Shown in pieces: positions 51,580 to 60,028 of a stretch of DNA of 64,000 nucleotides. A program made the translations under genes and the position numbers. Under the pieces are notes generated by a model. The model did no database searches, had not been told where the DNA came from, and was given only the letters and a program-made list of their open reading frames with translations. Source of the stretch: Paraburkholderia acidipaludis NBRC 101816 (GTDB lineage Bacteria > Pseudomonadota > Gammaproteobacteria > Burkholderiales > Burkholderiaceae). The stretch spans positions 62,001-126,000 of the forward strand of contig NZ_BAXZ01000006.1 in the NCBI RefSeq assembly GCF_000684975.1, in the 5' to 3' direction. Numbering within the stretch: the first letter of the stretch is position 1; every line of letters starts with the position of its first letter.

Positions 51580-53157
51580 GTGACTTCCGCTTCCCCCTCT
51601 CTGTCGTTTCGCGACGCGCTTCTCGCCATGCTCGGCATCGGGCTCGTCAACATGCTGGTCGCGCTCGACCAGACCGTCGTCAGCACGGCGTTGCCGTCCA
51701 TCGTCGCCGAACTGCATGGTTTCGAGTTTTATGCCTGGATCGCGAGTGCCTATCTGCTGGCTTCGGTCGTGACCGTGCCGGTGTTCGGCCGTCTTGGCGA
51801 CTACTTCGGGCGCAAGCGGTTCGTGATTGCCGCCGTGATCGTATTCACGGCGGCCTCGGTCCTGTGCGGGCTGGCCACGGGCATGCGCTTTCTTGCCGTG
51901 GCGCGCGCACTGCAAGGTGTCGGCGGGGGGATGATGGTGGGCACGGCGTTCGCCTCGATCCCCGATCTCTTTCCCGACCCGCGTGCCCGCGTGCGCTGGC
52001 AGGTCGTCATGGCGGCCGCGTATGGCATCGGCACGGCGGCGGGGCCATCGCTGGGCGGGTGGCTTAGCGAGCACTTCGGCTGGCGTTCGACGTTTCTCGT
52101 CAATCTGCCGGTCGGCGCGCTCGCACTGTATTTCATCTGGGCGCATCTGCCCGCCTACCGGCCCGCCCGCACGGGCGAGGTACGCATCGACTGGGCCGGT
52201 GCGGCACTCGTCGCGCTCGTACTGGGTTGCTTCCAGACCCTGATCGAAGCCGTGCCGAAAGACGGCTTGAGCGCGACCAGCCTCGCGCTCGCCGCCGTGG
52301 TCGTGGCCGGCGCCGCGGCGCTCCTCGTCTGCGAGCGGCGCGCGACGCATCCCATGATTCCGCTCGATCTCTTTCGCGATCCGCAACTCGTCACCTTGTT
52401 TATGCTCTCCACGCTGTCCGGCTTCGTGATGTTTTCGCTGATCTTCTTCGCGCCGCTGCTGCTGCAAGGCGGTTTCGGCCTCTCGCCGCAGGAAGCCGGG
52501 CTGCTCGCGACGCCGATTGCCGCCTGCATCGCGCTCGGCAGCGTGATCAATACGCGCATCGTGATCCGTTTGCCGAAGCCGACGGCGATCCTCACGGTCG
52601 GCTTCGGCCTGCTCGTGATCGCTTCGGCAAGCCTTGCGTTCGCGACGCTGCGCACGCCGCACCTGTGGCTCGAGCTGGCGATGTCGGCGGTCGGCATCGG
52701 GCTCGGTTTCATCCTCAACAACCTGAATGTGTTCGGGCAGGAGATTGCCGGGCGTGAGCGTTTCGGCATCACGACCGCGCTGCTGCAATCCACCCGGATG
52801 GTGGGTGGCATGTTAGGCACCAGCATTGTCGCGACGATCGTCAATCATCGCTACGCGGCGGGCGTGAGCGACGCGCTGGCGGTGCTGGGCGCGCCGCTGC
52901 AGGCGCGCTGGCGGCCGCAACTGGCCGATCCGCGCGTGCTGGTCGATCCGGCGTTGCGCGACACGCTCGTCGCCCAGCTGAAAGCCGCCGGGCTCGACGG
53001 GGCGGGGCTCATGGAGGCGGTGCGCCACATACTCGTCGATGCCATTCATCTTGGCATTGGGCTAACGGGCGTCGCCGCGCTCGCGGCGGCGCTGCTCGTG
53101 CGGCGGATCTCACATATCCGCTTCGGCCGCGCGGCATCGGCGCCTAAAACCCCTTGA
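51580..53157 (+). CDS. MFS drug exporter, DHA2 (EmrB/QacA) type
   Basis: About 525 residues from GTG 51580. No SD is clear and a TTG at 51451 in frame would add an unlikely hydrophilic tail, so the start is uncertain. Fourteen hydrophobic segments are visible. Motif D1 reads NMLVALDQTVVSTALPSIVA, motif A GRLGDYFGRKRF and motif C GTAAGPSLGGWLSEHFGWR, the signatures of 14-helix proton-driven exporters. C-terminal cytoplasmic residues (about 450-500) precede the last helix. No membrane-fusion partner gene is adjacent. The substrate is unknown. Confidence 0.87.
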   Translation: MTSASPSLSFRDALLAMLGIGLVNMLVALDQTVVSTALPSIVAELHGFEFYAWIASAYLLASVVTVPVFGRLGDYFGRKRFVIAAVIVFTAASVLCGLATGMRFLAVARALQGVGGGMMVGTAFASIPDLFPDPRARVRWQVVMAAAYGIGTAAGPSLGGWLSEHFGWRSTFLVNLPVGALALYFIWAHLPAYRPARTGEVRIDWAGAALVALVLGCFQTLIEAVPKDGLSATSLALAAVVVAGAAALLVCERRATHPMIPLDLFRDPQLVTLFMLSTLSGFVMFSLIFFAPLLLQGGFGLSPQEAGLLATPIAACIALGSVINTRIVIRLPKPTAILTVGFGLLVIASASLAFATLRTPHLWLELAMSAVGIGLGFILNNLNVFGQEIAGRERFGITTALLQSTRMVGGMLGTSIVATIVNHRYAAGVSDALAVLGAPLQARWRPQLADPRVLVDPALRDTLVAQLKAAGLDGAGLMEAVRHILVDAIHLGIGLTGVAALAAALLVRRISHIRFGRAASAPKTP

Positions 53158-53318
53158 ACCCGCTGAAACCCGCTGAAGCGGCGGGCGGCGGCTCTGTATC
53201 GGATGGGTTGCGCTGGCGACCGTTGGCGGCAGTCACTTCAGACACCATCCTCGGACAAAACGCATAAGCCTCGCGGCCCGATGCAGGCGCTGCGGGGCCG
53301 GCCGATCGGGTCCGACGT

Positions 53319-53909
53319 TCAGGCGGCGCTCGCCATCTGCCCGAACATGGCCGTATGGGTCTGCTGGCTCATGGCGATATCGAGCGCGACGGCGTTCTCC
53401 ACGCCGATCCGCTGGGGTTGCCCGAGGCGCTTGATCTCCATGCCGGTGCGGCGCAGCATCCGCTCGATCGGGGTGGTTGTCACCGTAACGTAGCGTTGGA
53501 TGCCCATGCGGTCGGCGAAGGTGATGGCCGAGCGGATGGCCTGCGAGGTGAGGTCGGCGAAACCGAATGCGTGGTCGTTGTCCGATTCGATCGCAAAGCG
53601 GCTCAGCTCCCAGATCTGACGGTCGGCGGGAGCGCTCTCGCCCTGCAGAAGCTGGGCAAAGGTGTCGCGCAACATGTTGGGGCCTTCCGTGGGCATCAGG
53701 CGCCAGCAGCCGCGCACACGGCCGGAAGGCTCCTGGATCAGCATGTAATGGGGCCCGAGCGCGTCATAACCATCGACTTCCATGCCGGCGATGGTGGGCA
53801 CGTCCCAGCCAAGGCGGTCGCGGAAAACGCGGGCGCGCAGTCGGTACATCTCGTTGACGTCTTCGTTATTGAAATCCTGTCTTTGTCCTATCCGGATAAC
53901 AGCTTGCAT
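53319..53909 (-). CDS. braI: Acyl-homoserine-lactone synthase (LuxI family, BraI-like)
   Basis: 196 residues with GGGAG before ATG 53909. All invariant LuxI positions are visible: Arg and Phe in YRLRARVFRDRLGW, EVDGYDALG, RGCWRL, and Glu/Arg in IWELSRFAIES. The C-terminal VTTTPIERMLRRTGM helps set acyl-chain specificity. It joins an acyl-ACP to S-adenosylmethionine to make an AHL signal. The order braI, rsaL (divergent), braR matches the conserved Paraburkholderia quorum locus, where BraI makes mainly 3-oxo-C14-HSL. The signal here is inferred from that. Confidence 0.88.
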   Translation of the reverse strand: MQAVIRIGQRQDFNNEDVNEMYRLRARVFRDRLGWDVPTIAGMEVDGYDALGPHYMLIQEPSGRVRGCWRLMPTEGPNMLRDTFAQLLQGESAPADRQIWELSRFAIESDNDHAFGFADLTSQAIRSAITFADRMGIQRYVTVTTTPIERMLRRTGMEIKRLGQPQRIGVENAVALDIAMSQQTHTAMFGQMASAA

Positions 53910-53982
53910 GGCTTTCTCCCGGTTGCGTGTAGGAAGTACAGCAGTACCGATCGAAAGCTATGCGTTTTGGGTACAAAAGAAC

Positions 53983-54002
53983 ACCTATCCAGATAGGTAG
54001 GT
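53983..54002. promoter_or_regulatory. lux-box-like element in the braI/rsaL intergenic region
   Basis: A 20-base partial dyad (ACCTA at one end, TAGGT at the other) contains a perfect 16-base palindrome, ACCTATC-CA-GATAGGT (53983-53998). It is roughly equidistant (74 and 78 bases) from the two divergent starts. By analogy with lasI/rsaL it is the site for the LuxR-type activator. Confidence 0.7.
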
Positions 54003-54080
54003 GCGCGGAGAGGGTCAGTTCTGGAGAATGGCTTCGGCGGCAGTCACTCACCAGGCATAACTCTGAGAGCGAGAAACACC

Positions 54081-54404
54081 ATGGAACTTCTGGATCATCA
54101 ATGGCATATGGGTGCGCATACGCAGTCGCTTCCGTCAGGCGAGCTGTCGTCGGCAATCGACCGCGTCCTGATCATTGCGTATCGCAAGAAGAAAAAAGAA
54201 AGCCAGCGCCGTTTCTGGGCCCGCTTCGGGGTTACCCAGTCGCGCGGCAGCCGGTTCGAATCGGGCGCGGAAATTCCGCCGCCGGTCTCGATTCTGCTCG
54301 GCCTTTATTTCAACAAGACGATTTCGGACGGCGATCTCGGCCGTGCCGAGCGCGTCCTGCGTCGCGCCGACCTGCCGATCACGGCGCTCAGCCCGGGTCA
54401 ATAA
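54081..54404 (+). CDS. rsaL: RsaL-like quorum-sensing repressor
   Basis: 107 residues. A helix-turn-helix of the lambda-repressor type lies near 60-85 (RRFWARFGVTQSRGSRFESG), where RsaL of Pseudomonas also has it. ELSSAIDRVLIIAYRKKKKE precedes it. RsaL binds next to the lux box, limits AHL synthase expression and represses itself. It is divergent from braI, and its last 17 bases overlap the 3' end of braR on the other strand. Confidence 0.85.
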   Translation: MELLDHQWHMGAHTQSLPSGELSSAIDRVLIIAYRKKKKESQRRFWARFGVTQSRGSRFESGAEIPPPVSILLGLYFNKTISDGDLGRAERVLRRADLPITALSPGQ

Positions 54405-55116
54405 GCCCCATCTGGGTCGCGATCACGGCTGCCGCGCGCCGTGAATTGACGCCGAACTTCGCACGAATGTTCTTCATGTGGAAGTTCACGACGGCTTCCG
54501 AGCAGTTCAGAATGTGCGAAATCTCCCAGGTGGATTTGCCGAGGGCGGTCCACTTGAGGCATTCCTTTTCGCGCGGCGTAAGCTTGGGGATCAGCGACTG
54601 CACGTGATCGTTCAGGTGCCGCTGGCTCGTGTCGAGCACGAGATCGCGCAGCAGCACGAGATTCGGCAGGGCGCGGTCGACGTCCTGCCAGAACTGCTCG
54701 GTCGGATTCGTGTCGTTGACGAAGCAAAGCATGCCGATTTCCTGGCGCGGCCCGTGGATCGGCAGCGTGATGCCCGCACGCAGTCCGTAGGATCGGGCCT
54801 CCTCGTACATCGTCTGCTGCTGCTCGCTGGCAAAGAGAGCAGGCGACCAGATCAGCGGCGCCGAGCGCGTCGTGCAATGCGCAACGGTCGGATCGAAATA
54901 CGCCATGTTGTGGTCGTTGTACGTCTGCCGCCAGGCGCTGGCGTAGTTCGTGCGGATGAACGCGTCCTCGAGCCGCATTCCCGGGCGCGGCAGGATCGCC
55001 ATCAAGATCTGGCTGAATCCCCATGAGCTGGCGAGCCGGGTCACCGCCTCGAACCACGCGGCCTCTCCTGGCGCGTCGAGTACGGGCGACATCTGCTCGA
55101 TGAAATGTAGAGGCAC
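54388..55116 (-). CDS. braR: LuxR-type AHL-responsive regulator (BraR-like)
   Basis: 242 residues from GTG 55116, which has GGAGAG 7 bases upstream. ATG 55221 (277 residues) also has an SD, but the added 35 codons cross an AT-rich, rare-codon stretch that looks like promoter. The autoinducer-binding domain contains WGFSQIL, YNDHNMAYFDPTVAHC and SPALFA. The LuxR HTH is LTPREKECLKWTALGKSTWE, SEAVVNFHMKNIRAKFG. With its ligand it should activate braI and rsaL at the 53983 site. Confidence 0.86.
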   Translation of the reverse strand: MPLHFIEQMSPVLDAPGEAAWFEAVTRLASSWGFSQILMAILPRPGMRLEDAFIRTNYASAWRQTYNDHNMAYFDPTVAHCTTRSAPLIWSPALFASEQQQTMYEEARSYGLRAGITLPIHGPRQEIGMLCFVNDTNPTEQFWQDVDRALPNLVLLRDLVLDTSQRHLNDHVQSLIPKLTPREKECLKWTALGKSTWEISHILNCSEAVVNFHMKNIRAKFGVNSRRAAAVIATQMGLIDPG

Positions 55117-55438
55117 TTCAAGACTCTCCGTCGGCGCTGGGCCAGATCGCAAGTCGAGCCCTGGCGAGATTCGGCCTCGCTTCTTATGATGTAACAATTT
55201 ATCACTAAATCTCGCCCTCATTGTTTTTCCCTGGCGCCAAGTCCGGAAACCGAAAGGGGAATGACGGTGGGCGAGACGCAGAAGTGTTGGGCCGGTTTTA
55301 TGTTTAACGGCCCGAGAGGGCAAAGCCTGTATCGTCTGCTGCCGCGCACAGCACGACACCCGCCAGCCGCCCATAGCGTGTAGTCCATAGGCAGGCATGG
55401 GGCCACGAGGGTCCCTTGCTGGCGCGGTTCGGGGCGCA

Positions 55439-55801
55439 TCAGCCCTTGCGCTGCAGCTCGACGATGCGCGTAGGCCGCAGGTGATTGAGCGAATAGTGGA
55501 GCCGGCCGGGGCTGCGCCGCGTGCCGGGCGGCCGCGTGTCGACGAACTGCCAGTCGAAGTCGTAAGGCGTAAGCGGGGCGGCCATGCCCTTGTCCAGCAT
55601 CTCGTAGCCGGGCGTAAGCGCGAACAGCAGATGATGGCCGCCCCTGCGGCTGTCGAAGCCCCCAAGACCGTCGCCGGCTTCCGGCACGCTGTTGTCGAGC
55701 GTTGCGTCGCTCGTCGTCACCTCGTCGGGGCTCATGCCGGCGTTGGCGATCCGCGCCGCCAGCTCGCGGCGTTGCTCGACGGCGTCGTCTCTGCGGTTCA
55801 T
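55439..55801 (-). CDS. Conserved-looking hypothetical protein
   Basis: 120 residues from ATG 55801 with a strong SD (GGAGGA). Composition is hydrophilic without signal peptide or membrane segment. FDSRRGGHHLLFALTPGYEM and YDFDWQFVDTRPPGTRR are the most distinctive stretches. I recognise no family. It lies about 320 bases upstream of braR on the same strand and could be part of the quorum-sensing locus or a neighbour only. Confidence 0.65.
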   Translation of the reverse strand: MNRRDDAVEQRRELAARIANAGMSPDEVTTSDATLDNSVPEAGDGLGGFDSRRGGHHLLFALTPGYEMLDKGMAAPLTPYDFDWQFVDTRPPGTRRSPGRLHYSLNHLRPTRIVELQRKG

Positions 55802-56094
55802 GGTGCGTCCTCCAGGGAGGTTGCGGGTTGGCCGCGGTGCGGGCAGCCGCGCCCCGCGCGTTGCCTCATGGCCTGAAACGGGCCGCAAAGCAAGGCGAAC
55901 GCCCAGGGAAACGGCTCCAGCGATTTAACCTTTTTTAGTTTGGATCGCGCTTTTTCCTCGGAGTATGATCCTCTTTCAACGAGTTGGCGCGCTATCAATC
56001 AACGGCCTCGACAGGCGGCCGTGCCGTGGCTTTGCCGCATGATCCTGGACGCGCCCGCCGATAACGGAAAAACGGAAGAGGCAGTCAGGGGCGG

Positions 56095-56337
56095 ATGACA
56101 CACATGCACTTCGACGCTGCATTCACGCATCGCGGCTATTTGCTCAATTGCGCGCCGGCGCGCACGGGCGATGGCAGCTGGCAACCCTATGTGGTGATTT
56201 CCCGTTCGAGCGACGGCGAACTGGTTGCCAACCGGTTCTTTCCCGCAGAGCTGCGCTTTCCCGACGAGGCTACCGCCATTGCGCACGCGCGCGACTGGGC
56301 GGTGCGCTGGATCGACGCCAGCAGCGTGCCGCTCTAG
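56095..56337 (+). CDS. Small hypothetical protein
   Basis: 80 residues from ATG 56095 (ATG 56104 also possible). It reads like a compact alpha/beta cytoplasmic protein: FTHRGYLLNCAPAR, WQPYVVISRSSDGEL, VANRFFPAELRFPDEATAIA, HARDWAVRWID. Short Burkholderiales proteins of this style are common, but I cannot assign a domain. It precedes the serine acetyltransferase by 140 bases. Confidence 0.65.
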   Translation: MTHMHFDAAFTHRGYLLNCAPARTGDGSWQPYVVISRSSDGELVANRFFPAELRFPDEATAIAHARDWAVRWIDASSVPL

Positions 56338-56476
56338 CGCACGGCCAGGCCCGGCCGCAGACCTCGGCAAGCGAAGGCACCCGGCCAGGGGCGCCTCGGC
56401 GAACTCGTGCAAAACGCGGTAATCTTTGGGGTCCGTACATCTCACCGGCGGCCCGCGCCGCCGCGCCCGCTTGACC

Positions 56477-57406
56477 ATGTCAAATGCCGCTACCCCCGAC
56501 TGGGGACTCGAACAGATCGTCGCCGCCCTGCGTGCGTCGCGTGAGCAACTGCACCGCACGCGCCATCCGCTCGGCATTCGCGAGCTGCCTTCGCGCGATG
56601 CCGTCGTCAGCATCGTCGCGGGCCTGCGCGCGGCGCTCTTCCCGACGCATTACGGCGCGCCCGATCTCACCGACGAAAGCGTGGACTACTACGTCGGCCA
56701 CACGCTAGAAAGCACGCTGCGCCTGCTCGCGGAGCAGATTCGCCGCGCGTTGCGTTTCCTGCCGGAGAATGCCGACGTCGGCGAGGAGATCCTGCGGGCC
56801 CGTGCATTCGAGGTGGCGCGCGAGTTCGGCCGCCAGTTGCCCGGCATCCGCGCGCTGCTGGTCAGCGACATTCAGGCGGCCTTCTCCGGCGATCCGGCCG
56901 CGCAGCACATCACCGAAATCCTGCTCTGCTATCCCGGCGTCTGGGCGATGACGCATCATCGGCTCGCCCATGCGCTGCACCGGCTCGGCGTGCCGCTGCT
57001 CGCACGCTTCATCAACGAGATCGCCCATTCGCTGACGGGCATCGACATTCACCCCGGCGCGCAGATCGGCCCGAGCTTCTTCATCGACCACGGCACGGGC
57101 GTCGTGATCGGCGAAACCGCGATCATCGGCGAGCGCGTGCGTCTTTATCAGGCCGTGACGCTCGGTGCGAAGAGCTTTGCCACCGACCAGGACGGTACCC
57201 TCGTCAAGGGCAACGCGCGTCATCCGATCGTCGAGGACGACGTGGTGATCTACGCCGGCGCCACCATCCTCGGCCGCGTGACGATCGGGCGTGGCTCGGT
57301 GATCGGCGGCAATGTGTGGCTCACGCATAGCGTGCCGCCCGGCAGCAGCGTGCGCCAGGGCAAGATTCGCGAGGCCGAGCGCGGCGAGGAAGGGCCGCAG
57401 AAGTAA
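56477..57406 (+). CDS. epsC: Serine O-acetyltransferase, EpsC/SrpH type
   Basis: 309 residues from ATG 56477. The N-terminal helical part ends at YPGVWAMTHHRLAHAL. The left-handed beta-helix has the serine acetyltransferase signature ITGIDIHPGAQIGPSFFIDH-like sequence with HGTGVVIGETAIIGERV. Acetyl-CoA contacts follow, and the hexapeptide turns IGRGSVIGGNVWLTHSVPPG end the domain. It makes O-acetylserine for cysteine synthesis in the cytoplasm. The longer N-terminus separates it from CysE. Confidence 0.9.
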   Translation: MSNAATPDWGLEQIVAALRASREQLHRTRHPLGIRELPSRDAVVSIVAGLRAALFPTHYGAPDLTDESVDYYVGHTLESTLRLLAEQIRRALRFLPENADVGEEILRARAFEVAREFGRQLPGIRALLVSDIQAAFSGDPAAQHITEILLCYPGVWAMTHHRLAHALHRLGVPLLARFINEIAHSLTGIDIHPGAQIGPSFFIDHGTGVVIGETAIIGERVRLYQAVTLGAKSFATDQDGTLVKGNARHPIVEDDVVIYAGATILGRVTIGRGSVIGGNVWLTHSVPPGSSVRQGKIREAERGEEGPQK

Positions 57407-57470
57407 GGGATGCCGCGCGGGGATGCCGTGAGCGGCGTCCCCGTGTCGTCTATCGGTTTTACGATCGGCT

Positions 57471-58139
57471 TTACGTATTGGAGAGGCTCATTGCCGCCGG
57501 GTTGCCGACGATGGCGAGAAATTCGCGGCGCGTGGACGGGTCGGAGCGGAACGTGCCCAGCATGCGCGAGGTGACCATCTCCACGCCGGCTTTGTGCACG
57601 CCGCGCGTCGACATGCATTGATGCGCCGCCTCGAGGATCACGCCCACCCCCTTGGGTTGCAGCACCTCGTTGAGCGTATCGGCGATCTGCGCCGTCATCT
57701 TTTCCTGGATCTGCAGGCGTTTTGCGAAGGCGTCCACGAGGCGCGCGAGCTTCGAGATGCCCACCACGCGATGCTCGGGCAGATAGGCCACGTGCGCGCG
57801 GCCGATGATGGGCACCATGTGATGCTCGCAGTAGCTTTCGAAACGAATGTCCTTCAGGACGATCATCTCGTCATAGCCGTCCACTTCCGAAAACGTGCGC
57901 GACAGAATCTCGCGCGGGTCCACTTCGTAGCCCGCGAAGAACTCCTCGTAGGCGCGCACCACGCGCGCGGGCGTGTCGATGAGGCCTTCGCGCGTGGGGT
58001 CGTCGCCGGCCCAGCGCAATAGCACCCGCACGGCATCTTCGGCCTCGCCTCGCGAAGGGCGCGTGGGGCGGGCCACGGCTGCGGCGGTGGGTTGCGACTT
58101 GCTTTTCTTCGTCTTGCCTGCGTTTTTTCCGTCGCTCAT
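57471..58139 (-). CDS. folE: GTP cyclohydrolase I
   Basis: 222 residues from ATG 58139 with an AGGAG SD. A basic Lys/Ser-rich N-terminal tail precedes the catalytic domain. Zinc ligands are Cys and His in FESYCEHHMVPIIGRAHVAY and Cys in HQCMSTRGV. GISKLARLVDAFAKRLQIQE and MTAQIADTLNEVLQPKGVGV are family signatures. It converts GTP to dihydroneopterin triphosphate, the first step of folate synthesis. It converges with the serine acetyltransferase gene, 64 bases apart. Confidence 0.95.
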   Translation of the reverse strand: MSDGKNAGKTKKSKSQPTAAAVARPTRPSRGEAEDAVRVLLRWAGDDPTREGLIDTPARVVRAYEEFFAGYEVDPREILSRTFSEVDGYDEMIVLKDIRFESYCEHHMVPIIGRAHVAYLPEHRVVGISKLARLVDAFAKRLQIQEKMTAQIADTLNEVLQPKGVGVILEAAHQCMSTRGVHKAGVEMVTSRMLGTFRSDPSTRREFLAIVGNPAAMSLSNT

Positions 58140-58278
58140 GCAATCGGCTCCTGTCATGTGGCCGGGCGCGGCCAGGACGCCCGCGGCGCGCACCACGAGC
58201 GAGCATTGTTTCATGTTTTATGCGGGACCGTGCAGGGTGGACACGATTTGCGCCGGCCGTTCGCTGCCGGGCGTATTG

Positions 58279-58326
58279 TCTCAACTGCGGTCTCAACTGC
58301 GGTCTCAACTGCGGTTTCAACTGCGG
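58279..58326. repeat. 12-bp tandem repeat, four copies
   Basis: GTCTCAACTGCG occurs three times exactly and once as GTTTCAACTGCG, head to tail. It lies between the divergent folE and pcaI starts. The unit length is a multiple of 3, but no supported gene covers it. Confidence 0.9.
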
Positions 58327-58391
58327 TGTTAGCTGCTGCGGCGCCGGCCAGGTGCCGTACCGCCGGCCCGCAACCCCAGGTGACGCACGCC

Positions 58392-58421
58392 TTGACAACG
58401 CGCCTTAACGGCTCCGATAAT
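58392..58421 (+). promoter_or_regulatory. Sigma70-type promoter of the pca operon
   Basis: TTGACA (58392-58397), an 18-base spacer and GATAAT (58416-58421) lie 100 bases upstream of pcaI. Transcription would start near 58428, at the edge of the operator repeats. Confidence 0.65.
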
Positions 58422-58430
58422 GCGCCAAGC

Positions 58431-58464
58431 GTTCGCTAAACGAATCAGTGTTCGCATTTAGAAC
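58431..58464 (+). promoter_or_regulatory. Candidate PcaR-type (IclR family) operator
   Basis: GTTCGCTAAACGAA (58431-58444) and GTTCGCATTTAGAAC (58450-58464) are related 14-15-base elements, each with partial dyad symmetry. They resemble the GTTCGATAATCGCAC repeats bound by PcaR in pseudomonads. No pcaR gene lies in this window. Confidence 0.5.
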
Positions 58465-58520
58465 TTTCGCGATCGAGTGGCAGGCACATGTCGCCGGGCG
58501 CCCCGCTTTCAGGAAGAGGC

Positions 58521-59222
58521 ATGATCAACAAGATTTTCGACTCGCTTCAAGCCGCCGTCGCCGACGTGCATGACGGCGCCACGGTGATGATCGGCGGCTT
58601 CGGCACGGCCGGCATGCCGGCAGAACTGATCGACGCGCTCATCGAGCAGGGCGCCCGCGATCTCACCATCGTCAACAACAATGCCGGCAACGGCGACACG
58701 GGCCTTGCCGCGCTGCTCAAGGCAAAGCGTGTGCGCAAGATCATCTGCTCGTTCCCGCGCCAGACCGACTCGTATGTCTTCGACGCGCTCTACCGCGCCG
58801 GCGAGATCGAGCTCGAACTCGTGCCGCAGGGCAATCTCGCCGAGCGCATCCGCGCGGCGGGTGCCGGCATCGGCGGCTTCTTCACCCCCACGGGCTATGG
58901 CACGAAGCTGGCCGAAGGCAAGGAAACGCGCCTCATCGACGGCCGCCATTACGTGCTGGAGTCGCCGCTCCATGCCGACTTCGCGCTGATCAAGGCGTAC
59001 AAGGGCGACCGCTGGGGCAATCTGGTCTACCGCAAGACCGCGCGCAACTTCGGCCCGATCATGGCGAGCGCGGCGAAAGTCGCCATTGCCCAGGTGTCGG
59101 ACGTCGTGCCGCTCGGCGAGCTCGACCCCGAGGTGATCGTCACGCCCGGCATTTTCGTTCAACGTGTCGTCGAAGTGCCGCAGCCGGCGCACCAGACGCA
59201 GCGAGCCGAGCAGGCGGCCTGA
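58521..59222 (+). CDS. pcaI: 3-oxoadipate CoA-transferase subunit alpha
   Basis: 233 residues with SD AGGAAGAGG. The CoA-transferase family I alpha signature reads VMIGGFGTAGMPAELIDALI, then ICSFPRQTDSYVF, NLAERIRAAGAGIGGFFTPT and GDRWGNLVYRKTARNF. With PcaJ it transfers CoA from succinyl-CoA to 3-oxoadipate in the beta-ketoadipate pathway. The beta-subunit gene starts 11 bases later. The pcaB, D and C genes downstream fix the substrate more firmly than sequence alone would. Confidence 0.92.
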   Translation: MINKIFDSLQAAVADVHDGATVMIGGFGTAGMPAELIDALIEQGARDLTIVNNNAGNGDTGLAALLKAKRVRKIICSFPRQTDSYVFDALYRAGEIELELVPQGNLAERIRAAGAGIGGFFTPTGYGTKLAEGKETRLIDGRHYVLESPLHADFALIKAYKGDRWGNLVYRKTARNFGPIMASAAKVAIAQVSDVVPLGELDPEVIVTPGIFVQRVVEVPQPAHQTQRAEQAA

Positions 59223-59233
59223 GGAGACAAGCC

Positions 59234-59893
59234 ATGAAACGACTGAATCGCGACGAAATGGCCCAGCGCGTGGCCGCGGACATTCCCGAAGGCGCCTACG
59301 TGAACCTCGGCATCGGCGTGCCGACGCTGGTGGCCAACCACCTCGATCCGCACAAGGAAATCTTCCTGCACAGCGAAAACGGTCTGCTCGGCATGGGCCC
59401 GGCGCCGGCGCCCGGCGAGGAAGACGACGAGCTCATCAACGCGGGCAAGCAGCACGTCACGCTGCTGACCGGCGGCGCCTACTTCCATCACGCGGATTCG
59501 TTCGCGATGATGCGCGGCGGCCATCTCGACTACTGCGTGCTAGGCGCGTTCCAGGTCTCGGCGAAGGGCGATCTCGCGAACTGGCACACGGGGGCGCCGG
59601 ACGCGATTCCGGCCGTCGGCGGTGCGATGGACCTCGCCATCGGCGCGAAACAGGTCTTCGTGATGATGGAGCTTCTGACCAAGCAGGGCGAAAGCAAGCT
59701 CGTTGCCGAATGCTCCTATCCCGTGACCGGCGTGCAGTGCGTGGACCGCATCTATACCGACATCGCCGTGTTCGACGTGACCGGCGATGGTCTCGCCGTG
59801 CGCGAGATCTATTCGGACATCGACTTCGACGCGCTGCAGAAGCTCGCCGGCGTGCCGCTGATCGATGCGACCGGAACGCGTCGCGCGGCCTGA
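59234..59893 (+). CDS. pcaJ: 3-oxoadipate CoA-transferase subunit beta
   Basis: 219 residues with GAGGAGA before the start. The catalytic Glu is in LHSENGLLGMGP (about residue 51). VNLGIGVPTLVANHLDPHKE and CSYPVTGVQCVDRIYTDIAV are family I beta-subunit signatures. It forms the thioester-exchanging heteromer with PcaI. The product, 3-oxoadipyl-CoA, needs a thiolase (PcaF), which is not in this operon. Confidence 0.93.
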   Translation: MKRLNRDEMAQRVAADIPEGAYVNLGIGVPTLVANHLDPHKEIFLHSENGLLGMGPAPAPGEEDDELINAGKQHVTLLTGGAYFHHADSFAMMRGGHLDYCVLGAFQVSAKGDLANWHTGAPDAIPAVGGAMDLAIGAKQVFVMMELLTKQGESKLVAECSYPVTGVQCVDRIYTDIAVFDVTGDGLAVREIYSDIDFDALQKLAGVPLIDATGTRRAA

Positions 59894-60028
59894 TTTTGCG
59901 ACCCGAGTTCGCGGCATGCGCTCAAGCTTGACGGCATGGCGCGGCATCCGGCGGCACCTGCCGCGCGGGCGCCGCGCCATGTGCGCATTGCGGCCGCTTC
60001 CAAGGCCCGATACCTTTTTGCCTGCCCT

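Noticed and set aside
58279..58326. Short regular repeats considered as a CRISPR array
   Set aside because: Units are 12 bp and contiguous, with no spacers.
58220..58408. A small frame encoding NCGLNCG repeats
   Set aside because: It is the translation of the 12-bp minisatellite, without SD or conservation signs. The DNA repeat is the real feature.
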